Shown here: one piece after another, positions 1 through 7,423 of the stretch | Layout: every line of letters begins with the position of its first letter | Numbering within the stretch: position 1 is the stretch's first letter | Assembly: GCA_947447835.1 (NCBI GenBank) | Contig: CANFLP010000020.1 | Location: forward strand, 1-21,396 | Length of the DNA: 21,396 nt | Reading direction: 5' to 3' | Source: Bacteroidota bacterium | GTDB lineage: Bacteria > Bacteroidota > Bacteroidia > Chitinophagales > Chitinophagaceae | Notes under the pieces: generated by a model | Database searches by the model: none | What the model was told of the DNA's origin: nothing | The model's input: the letters and a program-made list of their open reading frames with translations, nothing else | Position numbers and translations under genes: made by a program

Positions 1-54
1 TAAAGTACCATGATAATGCACTTGAATGTTATCTCCTTTTGTTACTTGTTGCAT
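1..54 (-). CDS. FKBP-type (SlyD-like) peptidyl-prolyl isomerase, N-terminal fragment
   Basis: Only the first 18 codons lie in the window; the gene runs off the left edge. The peptide begins MQQVTKGDNIQVHYHGTL, which matches the opening beta-strand of FKBP/SlyD-type prolyl isomerases (the V-x-V-H-Y-x-G-T-L pattern). Members catalyse cis-trans isomerisation of prolyl bonds and act as chaperones, usually in the cytoplasm when no signal peptide is present, as here. It diverges from fmt, and a good -7 box (TACTTTTG) lies 38 nt upstream of its ATG. The family call rests on a very short stretch; SlyD versus another short FKBP cannot be decided. Confidence 0.7.
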   Translation of the reverse strand, partial: MQQVTKGDNIQVHYHGTL

Positions 55-92
55 ATTGTATTTTTTAAATAAAGCACCTAGGGCGCAAAGGG

Positions 93-100
93 CAAAAGTA
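93..100 (-). promoter_or_regulatory. -7 promoter box of the FKBP gene
   Basis: Reads TACTTTTG on the minus strand, a perfect match to the Bacteroidota -7 consensus TAnnTTTG. It lies 38 nt before the FKBP ATG. A weak -33 candidate (TTAG) sits 19 nt further upstream. Confidence 0.55.
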
Positions 101-120
101 CATAATTATGGCAGATAAAC

Positions 121-128
121 TAACTTTG
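121..128 (+). promoter_or_regulatory. -7 promoter box of fmt, 4 nt from the ATG
   Basis: TAACTTTG matches TAnnTTTG perfectly and ends 4 nt before the fmt start codon at 133. A transcript from this box would start at or very near the ATG. No clear -33 TTG is seen at 19 nt spacing. Confidence 0.5.
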
Positions 129-132
129 CTCC

Positions 133-1068
133 ATGGACAAAAAGCCGAGAATTGTTTTTATGGGGACACCCGCCTTTGCGGTGGCTTCTTTGAGCGCCTT
201 GTTGGATGCTAAAATGAATGTAGTTGGAGTGGTTACAGCCCCTGATAAGCCCGGTGGCAGAGGAATGCAGCTACAACAAAGTGCAGTAAAACAATTTGCA
301 CTTGCCCATGATTTACCATTATTACAACCCGAAAAGCTAAAATCTCCCGCATTTTTCGAGGCTTTAAGCGCTTGGCAACCAGACCTTCAAGTGGTGGTGG
401 CTTTTAGAATGTTACCTGAAAAAATATGGTCTTTCCCACCAATGGGCACTTTAAATGTCCACGGATCCTTATTGCCTCAATATCGCGGAGCAGCCCCAAT
501 TAATTGGGCCATCATGAATGGCGAAAAGGAAACCGGGGTTACTACCTTCCAATTACAACACGCTATAGATACAGGAGACATCTTATTACAGGACCGCATA
601 GCTATTTCAGAAAACATGACTGCAGGAGAATTGCATGATAAAATGATGATTGTAGGAGCTAATTTATTAATAAAAACATTAGATGGCCTTATAAATGGAT
701 CTATTCAATCCGTTCCTCAAATTGAAAATGCCGCTGATGCTAATAGTATTAAACATGCCCCAAAAATCTTTACAAAGGACTGTGAAATAAATTGGGACTT
801 GCCCGTACAACAAATACATAATCATATTCGAGGACTAGCTCCATTCCCAGGAGCCATTACCAAAGTAGACGGAAAAATTGTAAAGTTATTTAGCACAACT
901 ATTAGTCTGGAATCTGTAAAAGAAACAGCAGGCAGCTTTATTACAGACGGCAAAAGCATTGCAAAATTTGCATGCAAGGATGGTTACATTGTATTGAATG
1001 ATATACAATGGGAGGGAAAGAAAAGAATGCAAGTTTCCGATTTCTTGAGAGGATATAGATTGTCTTAA
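133..1068 (+). CDS. fmt: methionyl-tRNA formyltransferase
   Basis: Transfers a formyl group from 10-formyltetrahydrofolate to Met-tRNAfMet, making the initiator for translation in the cytoplasm. The 311-residue protein has the usual length (E. coli 315). The N-terminal formyl-transferase domain (about 5-190) carries FMGTPAFA at 9-16, the catalytic triad N108, H110 and D146, and the signature HGSLLPQYRGAAP at 110-122. The remainder is the C-terminal OB-fold-like tRNA-binding domain. The start is chosen because it gives the expected MDKKPRIVFMGTPAFA opening; there is no Shine-Dalgarno sequence, as is normal in Bacteroidota. It diverges from the FKBP gene and converges on the rhodanese-thioredoxin gene 32 nt away. 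A peptide deformylase gene, a common partner elsewhere, is not adjacent. Identification is firm. Confidence 0.97.
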   Translation: MDKKPRIVFMGTPAFAVASLSALLDAKMNVVGVVTAPDKPGGRGMQLQQSAVKQFALAHDLPLLQPEKLKSPAFFEALSAWQPDLQVVVAFRMLPEKIWSFPPMGTLNVHGSLLPQYRGAAPINWAIMNGEKETGVTTFQLQHAIDTGDILLQDRIAISENMTAGELHDKMMIVGANLLIKTLDGLINGSIQSVPQIENAADANSIKHAPKIFTKDCEINWDLPVQQIHNHIRGLAPFPGAITKVDGKIVKLFSTTISLESVKETAGSFITDGKSIAKFACKDGYIVLNDIQWEGKKRMQVSDFLRGYRLS

Positions 1069-1100
1069 CAGGATATCTGAAATTAATAAAAAGCTAAGTC

Positions 1101-1832
1101 TTACTTAAGTGCTTTAACAAAGTCATTCAAAGCAACTATACCTTGATGTTTCCAAACTTGTTTGCCATTTTTATAAATGATAAAAGTTGGCAAGCCTTCT
1201 GAGCCCACTTCCTTCATAACATCAATATCATTTCCGCCATCCACAGCTAATAAATAAAAAGGATGCGGCGTTGCTTTTTTCAATGATTCTAAAACTGGAA
1301 TCATTTTTCTACATGGTGGGCACCAATCAGCACCTATATCAACTAATACATATTCATTTGCATTAATTGTATTTTGAAAATCTACAATACGCATCTGAGG
1401 CTTATCGCCACCGCCATCAACAGCGAATCTATTCATCTTCCAATTACTCATTCCTCCTTCCAAATTCACCACTTTATACCCTTTATTCACTAAATATGAT
1501 TGCGCTGCAGCACTTCGACCACCTGCTTGGCAATATATATATACAGGGGTCGACTTATCCAAGTGTTGCGTCCTATCTTCAAATTCTTTTAGGTCTGTCC
1601 AGTTCGCTTGTAATGCATGTGCAATATGTCCACTGTTAAATTCAGGTGCAGTTCGAACGTCTAATACTTGCACGCCGCCTTTCTCAATGGCTGCTTTAAA
1701 AGCTGGCGCATCCAATGTTGTAGCCGTATTTGCCTGTGCAATTGCACCCTCTGTTGTATTGTTATTTTGTTGAGCACAACTCACAAAAAAAATAGCCATA
1801 AAAAAAAGGCTAGCACAAATTTTACACTTCAT
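1101..1832 (-). CDS. rhodanese-thioredoxin fusion lipoprotein
   Basis: A 243-residue protein with three parts. A lipoprotein signal (hydrophobic 7-18, lipobox FVSC with Cys19) should anchor it to a membrane facing the periplasm. A rhodanese domain spans about 38-135, with VLDVR at 56-60, GHI at 68-70 and the sulfur-accepting active loop CQAGGRS at 101-107. A thioredoxin domain spans about 148-243, with the redox motif WCPPC (171-174 for CPPC) and the cis-proline at 215 (GLPTF). CPPC instead of CGPC is typical of reductive or disulfide-exchange variants. Likely role: extracytoplasmic thiol/persulfide chemistry, with the Trx domain possibly reducing a rhodanese persulfide; that coupling is inference. 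It begins 9 nt after the stop of the RlpA-like gene, so the two probably share a transcript. Substrate unknown. Confidence 0.88.
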   Translation of the reverse strand: MKCKICASLFFMAIFFVSCAQQNNNTTEGAIAQANTATTLDAPAFKAAIEKGGVQVLDVRTAPEFNSGHIAHALQANWTDLKEFEDRTQHLDKSTPVYIYCQAGGRSAAAQSYLVNKGYKVVNLEGGMSNWKMNRFAVDGGGDKPQMRIVDFQNTINANEYVLVDIGADWCPPCRKMIPVLESLKKATPHPFYLLAVDGGNDIDVMKEVGSEGLPTFIIYKNGKQVWKHQGIVALNDFVKALK

Positions 1833-1841
1833 GAAAATAAA

Positions 1842-2510
1842 TTAATAAGTTACAGACACTTGAAAGGTCTTATTGGTTATGCCTAAGATTGCGGCAGCTG
1901 CATCATTAAGACGATATTGTATTGCATTACCCATTTCAGGTAAAACGTTTATCACTTTAGCGCAAATACTTTTTAAATCCGAAGTCGTAATTCGCACAAT
2001 GGTACCAACAGGCAATTGATTTGTAAGCACATAAAACTTTTTATCCTCCCAACCACTTACACTTTTAAAAACAGCTGCAGTCCCTTCTAATGTTTGGAAA
2101 GAAGCAGCCTTTCTTTGAGCAGCAAAAGAAGATGCAAAAAATCCTTCATCTACTTCTTTAGTATTATTTGTGAAATAAGTTTTGTGTACACTATCGCTAA
2201 TTCTTGACTTCTCTTTGTTTTGTGCAATCATTTGTAAAGGGGCACTCACCACTTTGTCGCCATTGGCATCTACCATTGGCTCAACCTTTGTATCTGCAAC
2301 TTCATTCATTCTACCCTTTTTCCCTTTCTTCTTACTATGCTTGCCCTGACTCTTTACCTTTGTATTATGTTTGATGGAAGATTTAATCGTGTGCTTTGCT
2401 GATGTGTGTGTAGCCTTTTTCTTAGCTCCTTTATGCTTTGCAGCAAAAGCAGTGTCGTTAGCCATTAAGCCAATCAATAAGCATAGCGATAATATCCATT
2501 TGTTAAACAT
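1842..2510 (-). CDS. secreted Lys/His-rich protein with RlpA-like (double-psi beta-barrel) C-terminus
   Basis: From the chosen start the protein has 222 residues: a signal peptide (MFNKWILSLCLLIGLMA..., cleavage probably after AFA near residue 23), a very basic low-complexity segment rich in Lys, His, Ser and Gly (about 24-66), a linker, and a C-terminal domain of about 85 residues containing GTAAVFKSVSGWEDKKFYVL and PVGTIVRIT. That domain resembles the RlpA/double-psi-barrel module found at the end of Bacteroidota LysM and cell-wall proteins, where function is usually peptidoglycan-related. No LysM repeat and no clear catalytic residue is seen. An ATG at 2555 would add 15 hydrophobic residues before the signal peptide; the start at 2510 is preferred because a -7 box sits directly before it. 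The RlpA link is by pattern recognition and is moderate. Confidence 0.7.
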   Translation of the reverse strand: MFNKWILSLCLLIGLMANDTAFAAKHKGAKKKATHTSAKHTIKSSIKHNTKVKSQGKHSKKKGKKGRMNEVADTKVEPMVDANGDKVVSAPLQMIAQNKEKSRISDSVHKTYFTNNTKEVDEGFFASSFAAQRKAASFQTLEGTAAVFKSVSGWEDKKFYVLTNQLPVGTIVRITTSDLKSICAKVINVLPEMGNAIQYRLNDAAAAILGITNKTFQVSVTY

Positions 2511-2514
2511 GCTG

Positions 2515-2522
2515 TAAAGGTA
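2515..2522 (-). promoter_or_regulatory. -7 promoter box of the RlpA-like gene, 4 nt from the ATG
   Basis: TACCTTTA on the minus strand matches TAnnTTTG at all but the last base. It ends 4 nt before the ATG at 2510, the same spacing as at fmt and the HAD gene. This supports 2510 rather than 2555 as the start. Confidence 0.45.
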
Positions 2523-2585
2523 CAAAATTGGATTGCAAAGAAAAAGCCAAATCAATATATTTAACTATTTTAAAATACGTAAGTA

Positions 2586-3947
2586 CTAGTATTTCAATAT
2601 TCTCCATTCTGTAGGGTAGTAATTATTCGACCTATTGGGTAATAATTTGGCCCATCCTAGCCTAATATTTTGATAACAAACAGCTTGCCACCCTTTTTCA
2701 CCCTCCAAAACAAGGTCAGCCCTTCTTAAATATTGTAATGCAGTTTGCTCATCTACTTCAATGGTCCCATAGGGCAATGTAATCCAATTACTCATAGCTA
2801 AAGCATGTGCAGGTATCAAATCCTTTCCTTTTATTTCTCCAATAACCAAGCCCATTTTTTTTACGTATACATTTTTAAGCAGCGCTTTTATCGACAACTC
2901 GAAAAGTGCAGGAACAGCTATCAAATTATTTTGGTGATTAATGAATATATAATCTGTAGGCAATGTAAAAAAAGAAGACATTACTTCATGTTCTATTTTT
3001 GAAATTAAATTCCATTTAAAATCATCTGCATAATATCCTGCATTATTTGATTGCTCCTTTTTAAAGACAGTTACAAAAAAACCTTCCCCTTTAATTTTAT
3101 CTGGATAAAACCTAAACCCTTTTGCATGATGCTGCGGACTTTCACAAGCAACAATATTCCAATTCACGGGTGGATCCAATGATACATTTTGCATTCCAGG
3201 AATAGCAGCTATTGTATCCATCATCTTTTCATCTTCGTCAAACGAATAAGAACAGGTTGAATAAATTAAATACCCACCTTCCTTTAATGTACCAATACTG
3301 TCTTCTACAATTCTAGATTGTCTTGTACTACAATGTTGCACACTCTCTTCACTCCACTCATTAATTGCAGATGGGTCTTTACGAAACAAACCGCTTCCAC
3401 TACAAGGAGCATCTATCACCATCAAATCAAAAAAATGTGGAAGTGCTTTAAAATGAGAAGGGTCATTTTGCGTTATTACTACCCTGTCACTACCCCACTT
3501 AGTTATATTCTCTACAAGTATTGCATTGCGCGCCTTAATGGTTTCATTCGCCACCACCAAGCCCTTATTAAAGTGATTTGCTAACAAGGTTGACTTCCCA
3601 CCAGGCGCTGCACATAAATCCAAGGCAATCTTGCCTTCGGCACTTGGCATGATTTGCTCTAAAATATATTGAATAAACATACTACTTGCCTCCTGCACAT
3701 AGTAGGCGCCTGCATGCCATAACGGATCTGTTACAAAGGAAGGTCGTTCAGGTAAATATCTTCCATTTACACACCATGGAATACTTGCTGTGTTATTTAA
3801 AAAATGATGCTTTGCTACATCAATTCCCTTTGTCGAATTTAATCTCAATGAAGTCACTTGCTCACCCATTTCATGTACGTGTACAAAACTTTCCCTGTCA
3901 AATCCTGGTAAGCCTTGCAAAGAGTTTAAAAATGGTTCAGGTAACAA
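2586..3947 (-). CDS. NOL1/NOP2/Sun-family RNA cytosine-C5 methyltransferase (RsmF-like)
   Basis: A SAM-dependent RNA m5C methyltransferase, probably acting on 16S rRNA or tRNA in the cytoplasm. The 453-residue protein has an N-terminal RNA-recognition segment (1-80), then a Rossmann methyltransferase domain with the SAM loop LDLCAAPGGKST (109-120), motif IV DAPCSGSG (179-186, Cys182) and motif VI STCSYS (230-235, Cys232, expected nucleophile). The last ~150 residues fit the PUA-like extension of RsmF-type enzymes. The best start appears to be a TTG at 3947 (MLPEPF...); no in-frame ATG lies between the upstream gene's stop and this point, although an ATT at 3962 is possible. It is the last gene of the thyA operon, 10 nt after the preceding stop. 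The family is firm; the exact target base is not known. Confidence 0.9.
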   Translation of the reverse strand: MLPEPFLNSLQGLPGFDRESFVHVHEMGEQVTSLRLNSTKGIDVAKHHFLNNTASIPWCVNGRYLPERPSFVTDPLWHAGAYYVQEASSMFIQYILEQIMPSAEGKIALDLCAAPGGKSTLLANHFNKGLVVANETIKARNAILVENITKWGSDRVVITQNDPSHFKALPHFFDLMVIDAPCSGSGLFRKDPSAINEWSEESVQHCSTRQSRIVEDSIGTLKEGGYLIYSTCSYSFDEDEKMMDTIAAIPGMQNVSLDPPVNWNIVACESPQHHAKGFRFYPDKIKGEGFFVTVFKKEQSNNAGYYADDFKWNLISKIEHEVMSSFFTLPTDYIFINHQNNLIAVPALFELSIKALLKNVYVKKMGLVIGEIKGKDLIPAHALAMSNWITLPYGTIEVDEQTALQYLRRADLVLEGEKGWQAVCYQNIRLGWAKLLPNRSNNYYPTEWRILKY

Positions 3948-3957
3948 ATGTTTGATA

Positions 3958-4755
3958 TTAATAACGAATAATAAAATGTTCTTTTTCTTTTTGTGCTTTT
4001 CTCACAAAAACCAAACCTATAAAAAATAAATCAATTGTTAAGGTAACTGCTGCATTACTTTTAATCTCCTCCCAGGCCTTTTCCATTTCTTTACTCCAGT
4101 GTATGTCATCAAATATTAAAATAGATTGATTGTCAGATTTTTGCAATAGACTTTCAAAATAACGCATTGTAGGTTCATATCTATGATTGCCATCTATATA
4201 AACTACTCCAACTTGCTGGATTGCATTTAAATACTGAGCAAGGGTCTCATCAAAATCACCCTCCATAATTTGTACATTATGCACGCCAACTTTAGTGAAT
4301 GTGTTTTTGGCAATAGCTGCTACATTGGGCGCCCCTTCCATTGTAACAATATATGCATTTGGATTTGCTGCTGCTAAATAACAAGTAGTTATTCCCAAGG
4401 ATGTTCCCATTTCTAAAACCTGGGCGGGTTGATAGTAGTTAACAATCTTGAATAATAACTGACTGTATTTTTTCGGCTTTAAAGCAGCTTTCGCAATTTG
4501 ACTTATATGTCGCGTAGTACTTTTTGTTTGCCTCGACCCTGCGCCTCTGTCCCAAACCTCTACCATTTGTCGATTACGTTCAAGTTTTACTCGCTCGCTT
4601 TCAATCAAGGGGATCAAGGGACTATTCGCATTTTTATTGAGTACTTCCTTAATAAATGTAAACACAAATGGTGAATGCACCCCATGTCCTTTTCCATTAG
4701 ATGCCTTAAACAAATATTGGACATACTTTCTGAATAATGTTAGCGATGAATACAT
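3958..4755 (-). CDS. class I SAM-dependent methyltransferase, HGVHSPFVF family
   Basis: A 265-residue methyltransferase from the chosen start. The N-terminal part has the motif HGVHSPFVF (24-32), which I associate with a Bacteroidota family of unassigned methyltransferases. The Rossmann domain follows with a SAM-binding motif VLEMGTSLG (113-121), an acidic E140 after the next strand, and VYIDGNHRYE (185-194), resembling O-methyltransferase family 3 proteins. Substrate unknown. The ATG at 4755 lies 2 nt after the folA stop and is preferred; another ATG at 4776 would overlap folA by 19 nt. Third gene of the thyA-folA operon, followed 10 nt later by an RNA methyltransferase, so an RNA or translation-related substrate is possible but unproved. 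Confidence 0.82.
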   Translation of the reverse strand: MYSSLTLFRKYVQYLFKASNGKGHGVHSPFVFTFIKEVLNKNANSPLIPLIESERVKLERNRQMVEVWDRGAGSRQTKSTTRHISQIAKAALKPKKYSQLLFKIVNYYQPAQVLEMGTSLGITTCYLAAANPNAYIVTMEGAPNVAAIAKNTFTKVGVHNVQIMEGDFDETLAQYLNAIQQVGVVYIDGNHRYEPTMRYFESLLQKSDNQSILIFDDIHWSKEMEKAWEEIKSNAAVTLTIDLFFIGLVFVRKAQKEKEHFIIRY

Positions 4756-4757
4756 AA

Positions 4758-5249
4758 TTATTTTCTTTGCCAACATTCAAAATCAAATGCATATGCATGT
4801 TTTTCGTCAGCTTGATGCGACTCAATCAATTTTATTTCCCAGTCATTACTTAAAATTGGGAAGAATGTATCCCCATCAATAGTAGTATGCACTCTAGTTA
4901 ACCAAACCTTACTAGCTAAAGGCAAAGCCATTTCATAAATTTGCCCACCCCCAATCACCATCAATTCTTTGTAATCTTCCTTTAATGCAATTCCAATAGC
5001 TTCTTGAATTGAGTTTACAACTATTGCCCCTTGGATAACCAGCCCTTGTTGTTGTGTAATAATAATATTGAGTCTTCCTGGTAATAATCTACTACCCATG
5101 GATTCGAAAGTTTTTCGACCCATTAATATCGGTAACGCCCAAGTAGTATTTTTAAAAAAGCGCATGTCCTTAGGTAAATGCCATAGCAATTGGTTGTCTT
5201 TTCCAATGGCATTGTTTTCAGAAGCTGCTACTACAAGGGTTATATTCAT
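4758..5249 (-). CDS. folA: dihydrofolate reductase
   Basis: Reduces dihydrofolate to tetrahydrofolate with NADPH, restoring the cofactor that the upstream thymidylate synthase oxidises. The 163-residue length is normal (E. coli 159). Visible features are AIGKDNQLLWHLPKDM (14-29) with Trp23 and the catalytic acid Asp28, the NADPH-binding GRKTFES (44-50), GRLNIIIT (58-65) and VIGGGQIY (98-105). The start follows the thyA stop by 13 nt, so the two are co-transcribed. Cytoplasmic. Identification is firm. Confidence 0.97.
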   Translation of the reverse strand: MNITLVVAASENNAIGKDNQLLWHLPKDMRFFKNTTWALPILMGRKTFESMGSRLLPGRLNIIITQQQGLVIQGAIVVNSIQEAIGIALKEDYKELMVIGGGQIYEMALPLASKVWLTRVHTTIDGDTFFPILSNDWEIKLIESHQADEKHAYAFDFECWQRK

Positions 5250-5262
5250 ACTTAATTTATTA

Positions 5263-6057
5263 TTAAACTGCTACTGGTGCTTTAATTCCAGGATGGCATT
5301 CGTAATGCTCCAAACTAAAATCCTCAAACTTAAAAGAGAAAATATCTTTTACTTCTGGATTTATTTTCATAGTTGGCAAATGGAATGGCGTTCGTGACAA
5401 TTGTAAAGCAGCTTGTTCAAAATGATTATTATACAAATGCACATCTCCAAAACTATGAACAAAGTCGCCATATGCTAATCCACATACCTGTGCAATCATC
5501 ATAGTCAATAAAGCATATGAAGCAATATTAAAAGGAACGCCTAAAAATACATCCGCACTACGTTGATATAACTGACAACTTAATTTTCCGTCGGCCACAT
5601 AAAATTGAAACATATTGTGGCAAGGCATCAACGCCATCTTTTTTAAATCTCCTACATTCCATGCGCTCACAATTAATCTGCGACTATCTGGTGTTTTTTT
5701 TATTTGATCTATCAACTCTGTAATTTGATCCACTACAACACCATTGGCTCCTTCCCAGCTTCTCCATTGTTTTCCATATACTGGCCCTAGGTCACCATTG
5801 GCATCAGCCCACTCATCCCAAATACGCACCCCATTATCTTTTAGGTACTTGATATTTGTATCTCCATTTAAGAACCATAATAATTCATAAACGATACTTT
5901 TTAAATGTACTTTTTTTGTAGTCACTAATGGAAAACCTTTAGCTAAATCAAAACGCATTTGATATCCAAAACAGCTTTTTGTGCCTGTGCCCGTACGATC
6001 TGTTTTTTGCGTTCCCTCGTCTAAAATGTGTTGTAATAAAGTCAAATATTGTTGCAT
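5263..6057 (-). CDS. thyA: thymidylate synthase
   Basis: Methylates dUMP to dTMP using methylene-tetrahydrofolate. Starting at MQQYLTLLQ gives 264 residues, the same as E. coli ThyA, and the key residues fall at E. coli numbers: Arg21, the phosphate-binding pair Arg126-Arg127, the nucleophile Cys146 in MPCHNMFQFYV, Arg166 in QRSAD, and Asn177. An upstream ATG at 6075 adds six residues (MIVNCS) not expected in the family and is rejected. First gene of the operon with folA and two methyltransferases. Upstream, TAAATTGC ends 3 nt before the ATG and could be a diverged -7 box. Firm. Confidence 0.97.
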   Translation of the reverse strand: MQQYLTLLQHILDEGTQKTDRTGTGTKSCFGYQMRFDLAKGFPLVTTKKVHLKSIVYELLWFLNGDTNIKYLKDNGVRIWDEWADANGDLGPVYGKQWRSWEGANGVVVDQITELIDQIKKTPDSRRLIVSAWNVGDLKKMALMPCHNMFQFYVADGKLSCQLYQRSADVFLGVPFNIASYALLTMMIAQVCGLAYGDFVHSFGDVHLYNNHFEQAALQLSRTPFHLPTMKINPEVKDIFSFKFEDFSLEHYECHPGIKAPVAV

Positions 6058-6141
6058 GCTGCAATTTACAATCATTGACGCTGAAGTAGGAAAATTTTTA
6101 AAATGATGGGGAGAAGCTGTGAAAAATAAAGCTGATATAAG

Positions 6142-7329
6142 TTATTTGCCCTTTCTCCTAGCTAATTCTCTTTTAATCATCACTAATTCCTTATTAGTTT
6201 GGCCATTTACACTGCTGTTTTCTTCGGCACGACGCATTAAGTAGGGTATCACTTCCCCGATTGGGCCAAATGGCAAGTACTTGCTTACATTATACCCTTT
6301 CAAAGCCATGTTAAATGTAATATGGTCGCCCATGCCAAATAACTGAGAAAAGTGTACTCGTTCATAGTTGTTATTTAATCCCAATGCTTCCATTTTGGCA
6401 GCAATATGAATATTACTTTCTTCATTATGTGTAGCTAATAACAATGAGATTGTTTCTTTATTTTCTATGCAATACAAAGCGGCTGCATCAAAATCTTTAT
6501 CGGTTGCTTCTTTGTCTATATGAATGGGCGAAGCATATCCATGTTTCTGCGCACGTTCTCTTTCTTTTTCCATGTATGCACCGCGTACTAATTTAGCACC
6601 TAATAAAAATCCTTGCTCTTTTGCAATACGATGTGACAATTGTAGAAAGTGTAAGCGGTCATTACGATACAATTGATAGGTATTATATACAACTACTTTT
6701 TCTTTATTATACACGGTCATTAATTCAACAGCCAATCTATCAATAGGATCTTGAATCCAGGTCTCTTCAGCATCTAACAAAATGCCAACTCCCTTTTCCT
6801 GTGCCACATCACATATTGCATACATTCTTTCTCTAACCCTTTGCCACTCGGCATTTTCAGACTCACTATCATGTATGCCACTTCTTAATCTTGGTGCTTC
6901 ATTTAAATGCTCTAATAAAATTTGACTTGCAATACCAGTTAATTTTACGCTAACAAATGGAATATTATTTTGAGTGGCAGCAAAGTCTATGGCTTCAATA
7001 ATGTGCTCTGTTACATCGTCAAAATTAGACTCGCCTTCCTTTGCTTCTACCCCATAATCTAATATCACTTGTACTCCATAAGAACCCAATAACTTAGTTG
7101 CTCTTGCCGATTCTTCTAAGGTTTCGCCTCCAACAAATTGATTAAACACCGTACTTCTTAATATTCCATTAATTGGCATCCCGTATTTCATTAATACAGG
7201 TGTTAACTTGGTTGCCAAGGAAACCATTAAAGGACTTTGTATGGCACTGATTAAAAATTTTGCTCTTTTTAAATCGGAAGTGCTTTTATATGCGAATGCA
7301 TTTTGGGTATTGTCAAAAGATAGGTTCAT
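6142..7329 (-). CDS. proline dehydrogenase
   Basis: FAD-dependent oxidation of proline to pyrroline-5-carboxylate, the first step of proline catabolism, feeding electrons to quinones. The 395-residue monofunctional protein is a PRODH (beta/alpha)8 barrel. Visible motifs are LLDAEETW (184-191), VYNTYQLYRND (214-224), KLVRGAYMEKER (246-257), LATHNEESN (298-306), and the substrate-carboxylate pair Arg366-Arg367 in YLMRRAEEN (363-371). No P5C dehydrogenase domain is fused and no putA-like partner is next to it, so the second step must be encoded elsewhere. A well-formed promoter lies upstream and the gene diverges from the dipeptide epimerase. Family firm. Confidence 0.94.
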   Translation of the reverse strand: MNLSFDNTQNAFAYKSTSDLKRAKFLISAIQSPLMVSLATKLTPVLMKYGMPINGILRSTVFNQFVGGETLEESARATKLLGSYGVQVILDYGVEAKEGESNFDDVTEHIIEAIDFAATQNNIPFVSVKLTGIASQILLEHLNEAPRLRSGIHDSESENAEWQRVRERMYAICDVAQEKGVGILLDAEETWIQDPIDRLAVELMTVYNKEKVVVYNTYQLYRNDRLHFLQLSHRIAKEQGFLLGAKLVRGAYMEKERERAQKHGYASPIHIDKEATDKDFDAAALYCIENKETISLLLATHNEESNIHIAAKMEALGLNNNYERVHFSQLFGMGDHITFNMALKGYNVSKYLPFGPIGEVIPYLMRRAEENSSVNGQTNKELVMIKRELARRKGK

Positions 7330-7349
7330 GCTAACATTAGTTCGTATGG

Positions 7350-7380
7350 CAAATATCGGATGGAAAAAGGGAATGACAAA
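7350..7380 (-). promoter_or_regulatory. promoter of the proline dehydrogenase gene
   Basis: On the minus strand TTTG (7377-7380) is followed by exactly 19 nt and GATATTTG (7350-7357). This is the Bacteroidota arrangement TTTG-N19-TAnnTTTG with one mismatch. The box ends 20 nt before the ATG, giving a leader of about 15 nt. It is the best-formed promoter in the window. Confidence 0.65.
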
Positions 7381-7387
7381 GAATTAG

Positions 7388-7395
7388 TACCTTTA
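7388..7395 (+). promoter_or_regulatory. -7 promoter box of the dipeptide epimerase gene
   Basis: TACCTTTA, one mismatch to TAnnTTTG, 28 nt before the ATG at 7424, in the intergenic region shared with the divergent proline dehydrogenase promoter. No clear -33 element is seen. Confidence 0.4.
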
Positions 7396-7423
7396 AAATC
7401 CTACTATTTAAACTTGATGTGAT

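Noticed and set aside
1367..1639. Open frame on the plus strand, 90 codons
   Set aside because: Lies entirely antisense to the rhodanese-thioredoxin gene, whose motifs are clear; composition is unlike a real protein.
1668..1886. Open frame on the plus strand, 72 codons
   Set aside because: Antisense to the lipoprotein signal region and the end of the RlpA-like gene; no recognisable features.
5068..5397. Open frame on the plus strand, 109 codons
   Set aside because: Antisense across the folA start and thyA end, both certain genes.
6061..6068. TAAATTGC before thyA considered as a confident promoter box
   Set aside because: Two mismatches to TAnnTTTG and no -33 element at the right distance; kept only as a remark.
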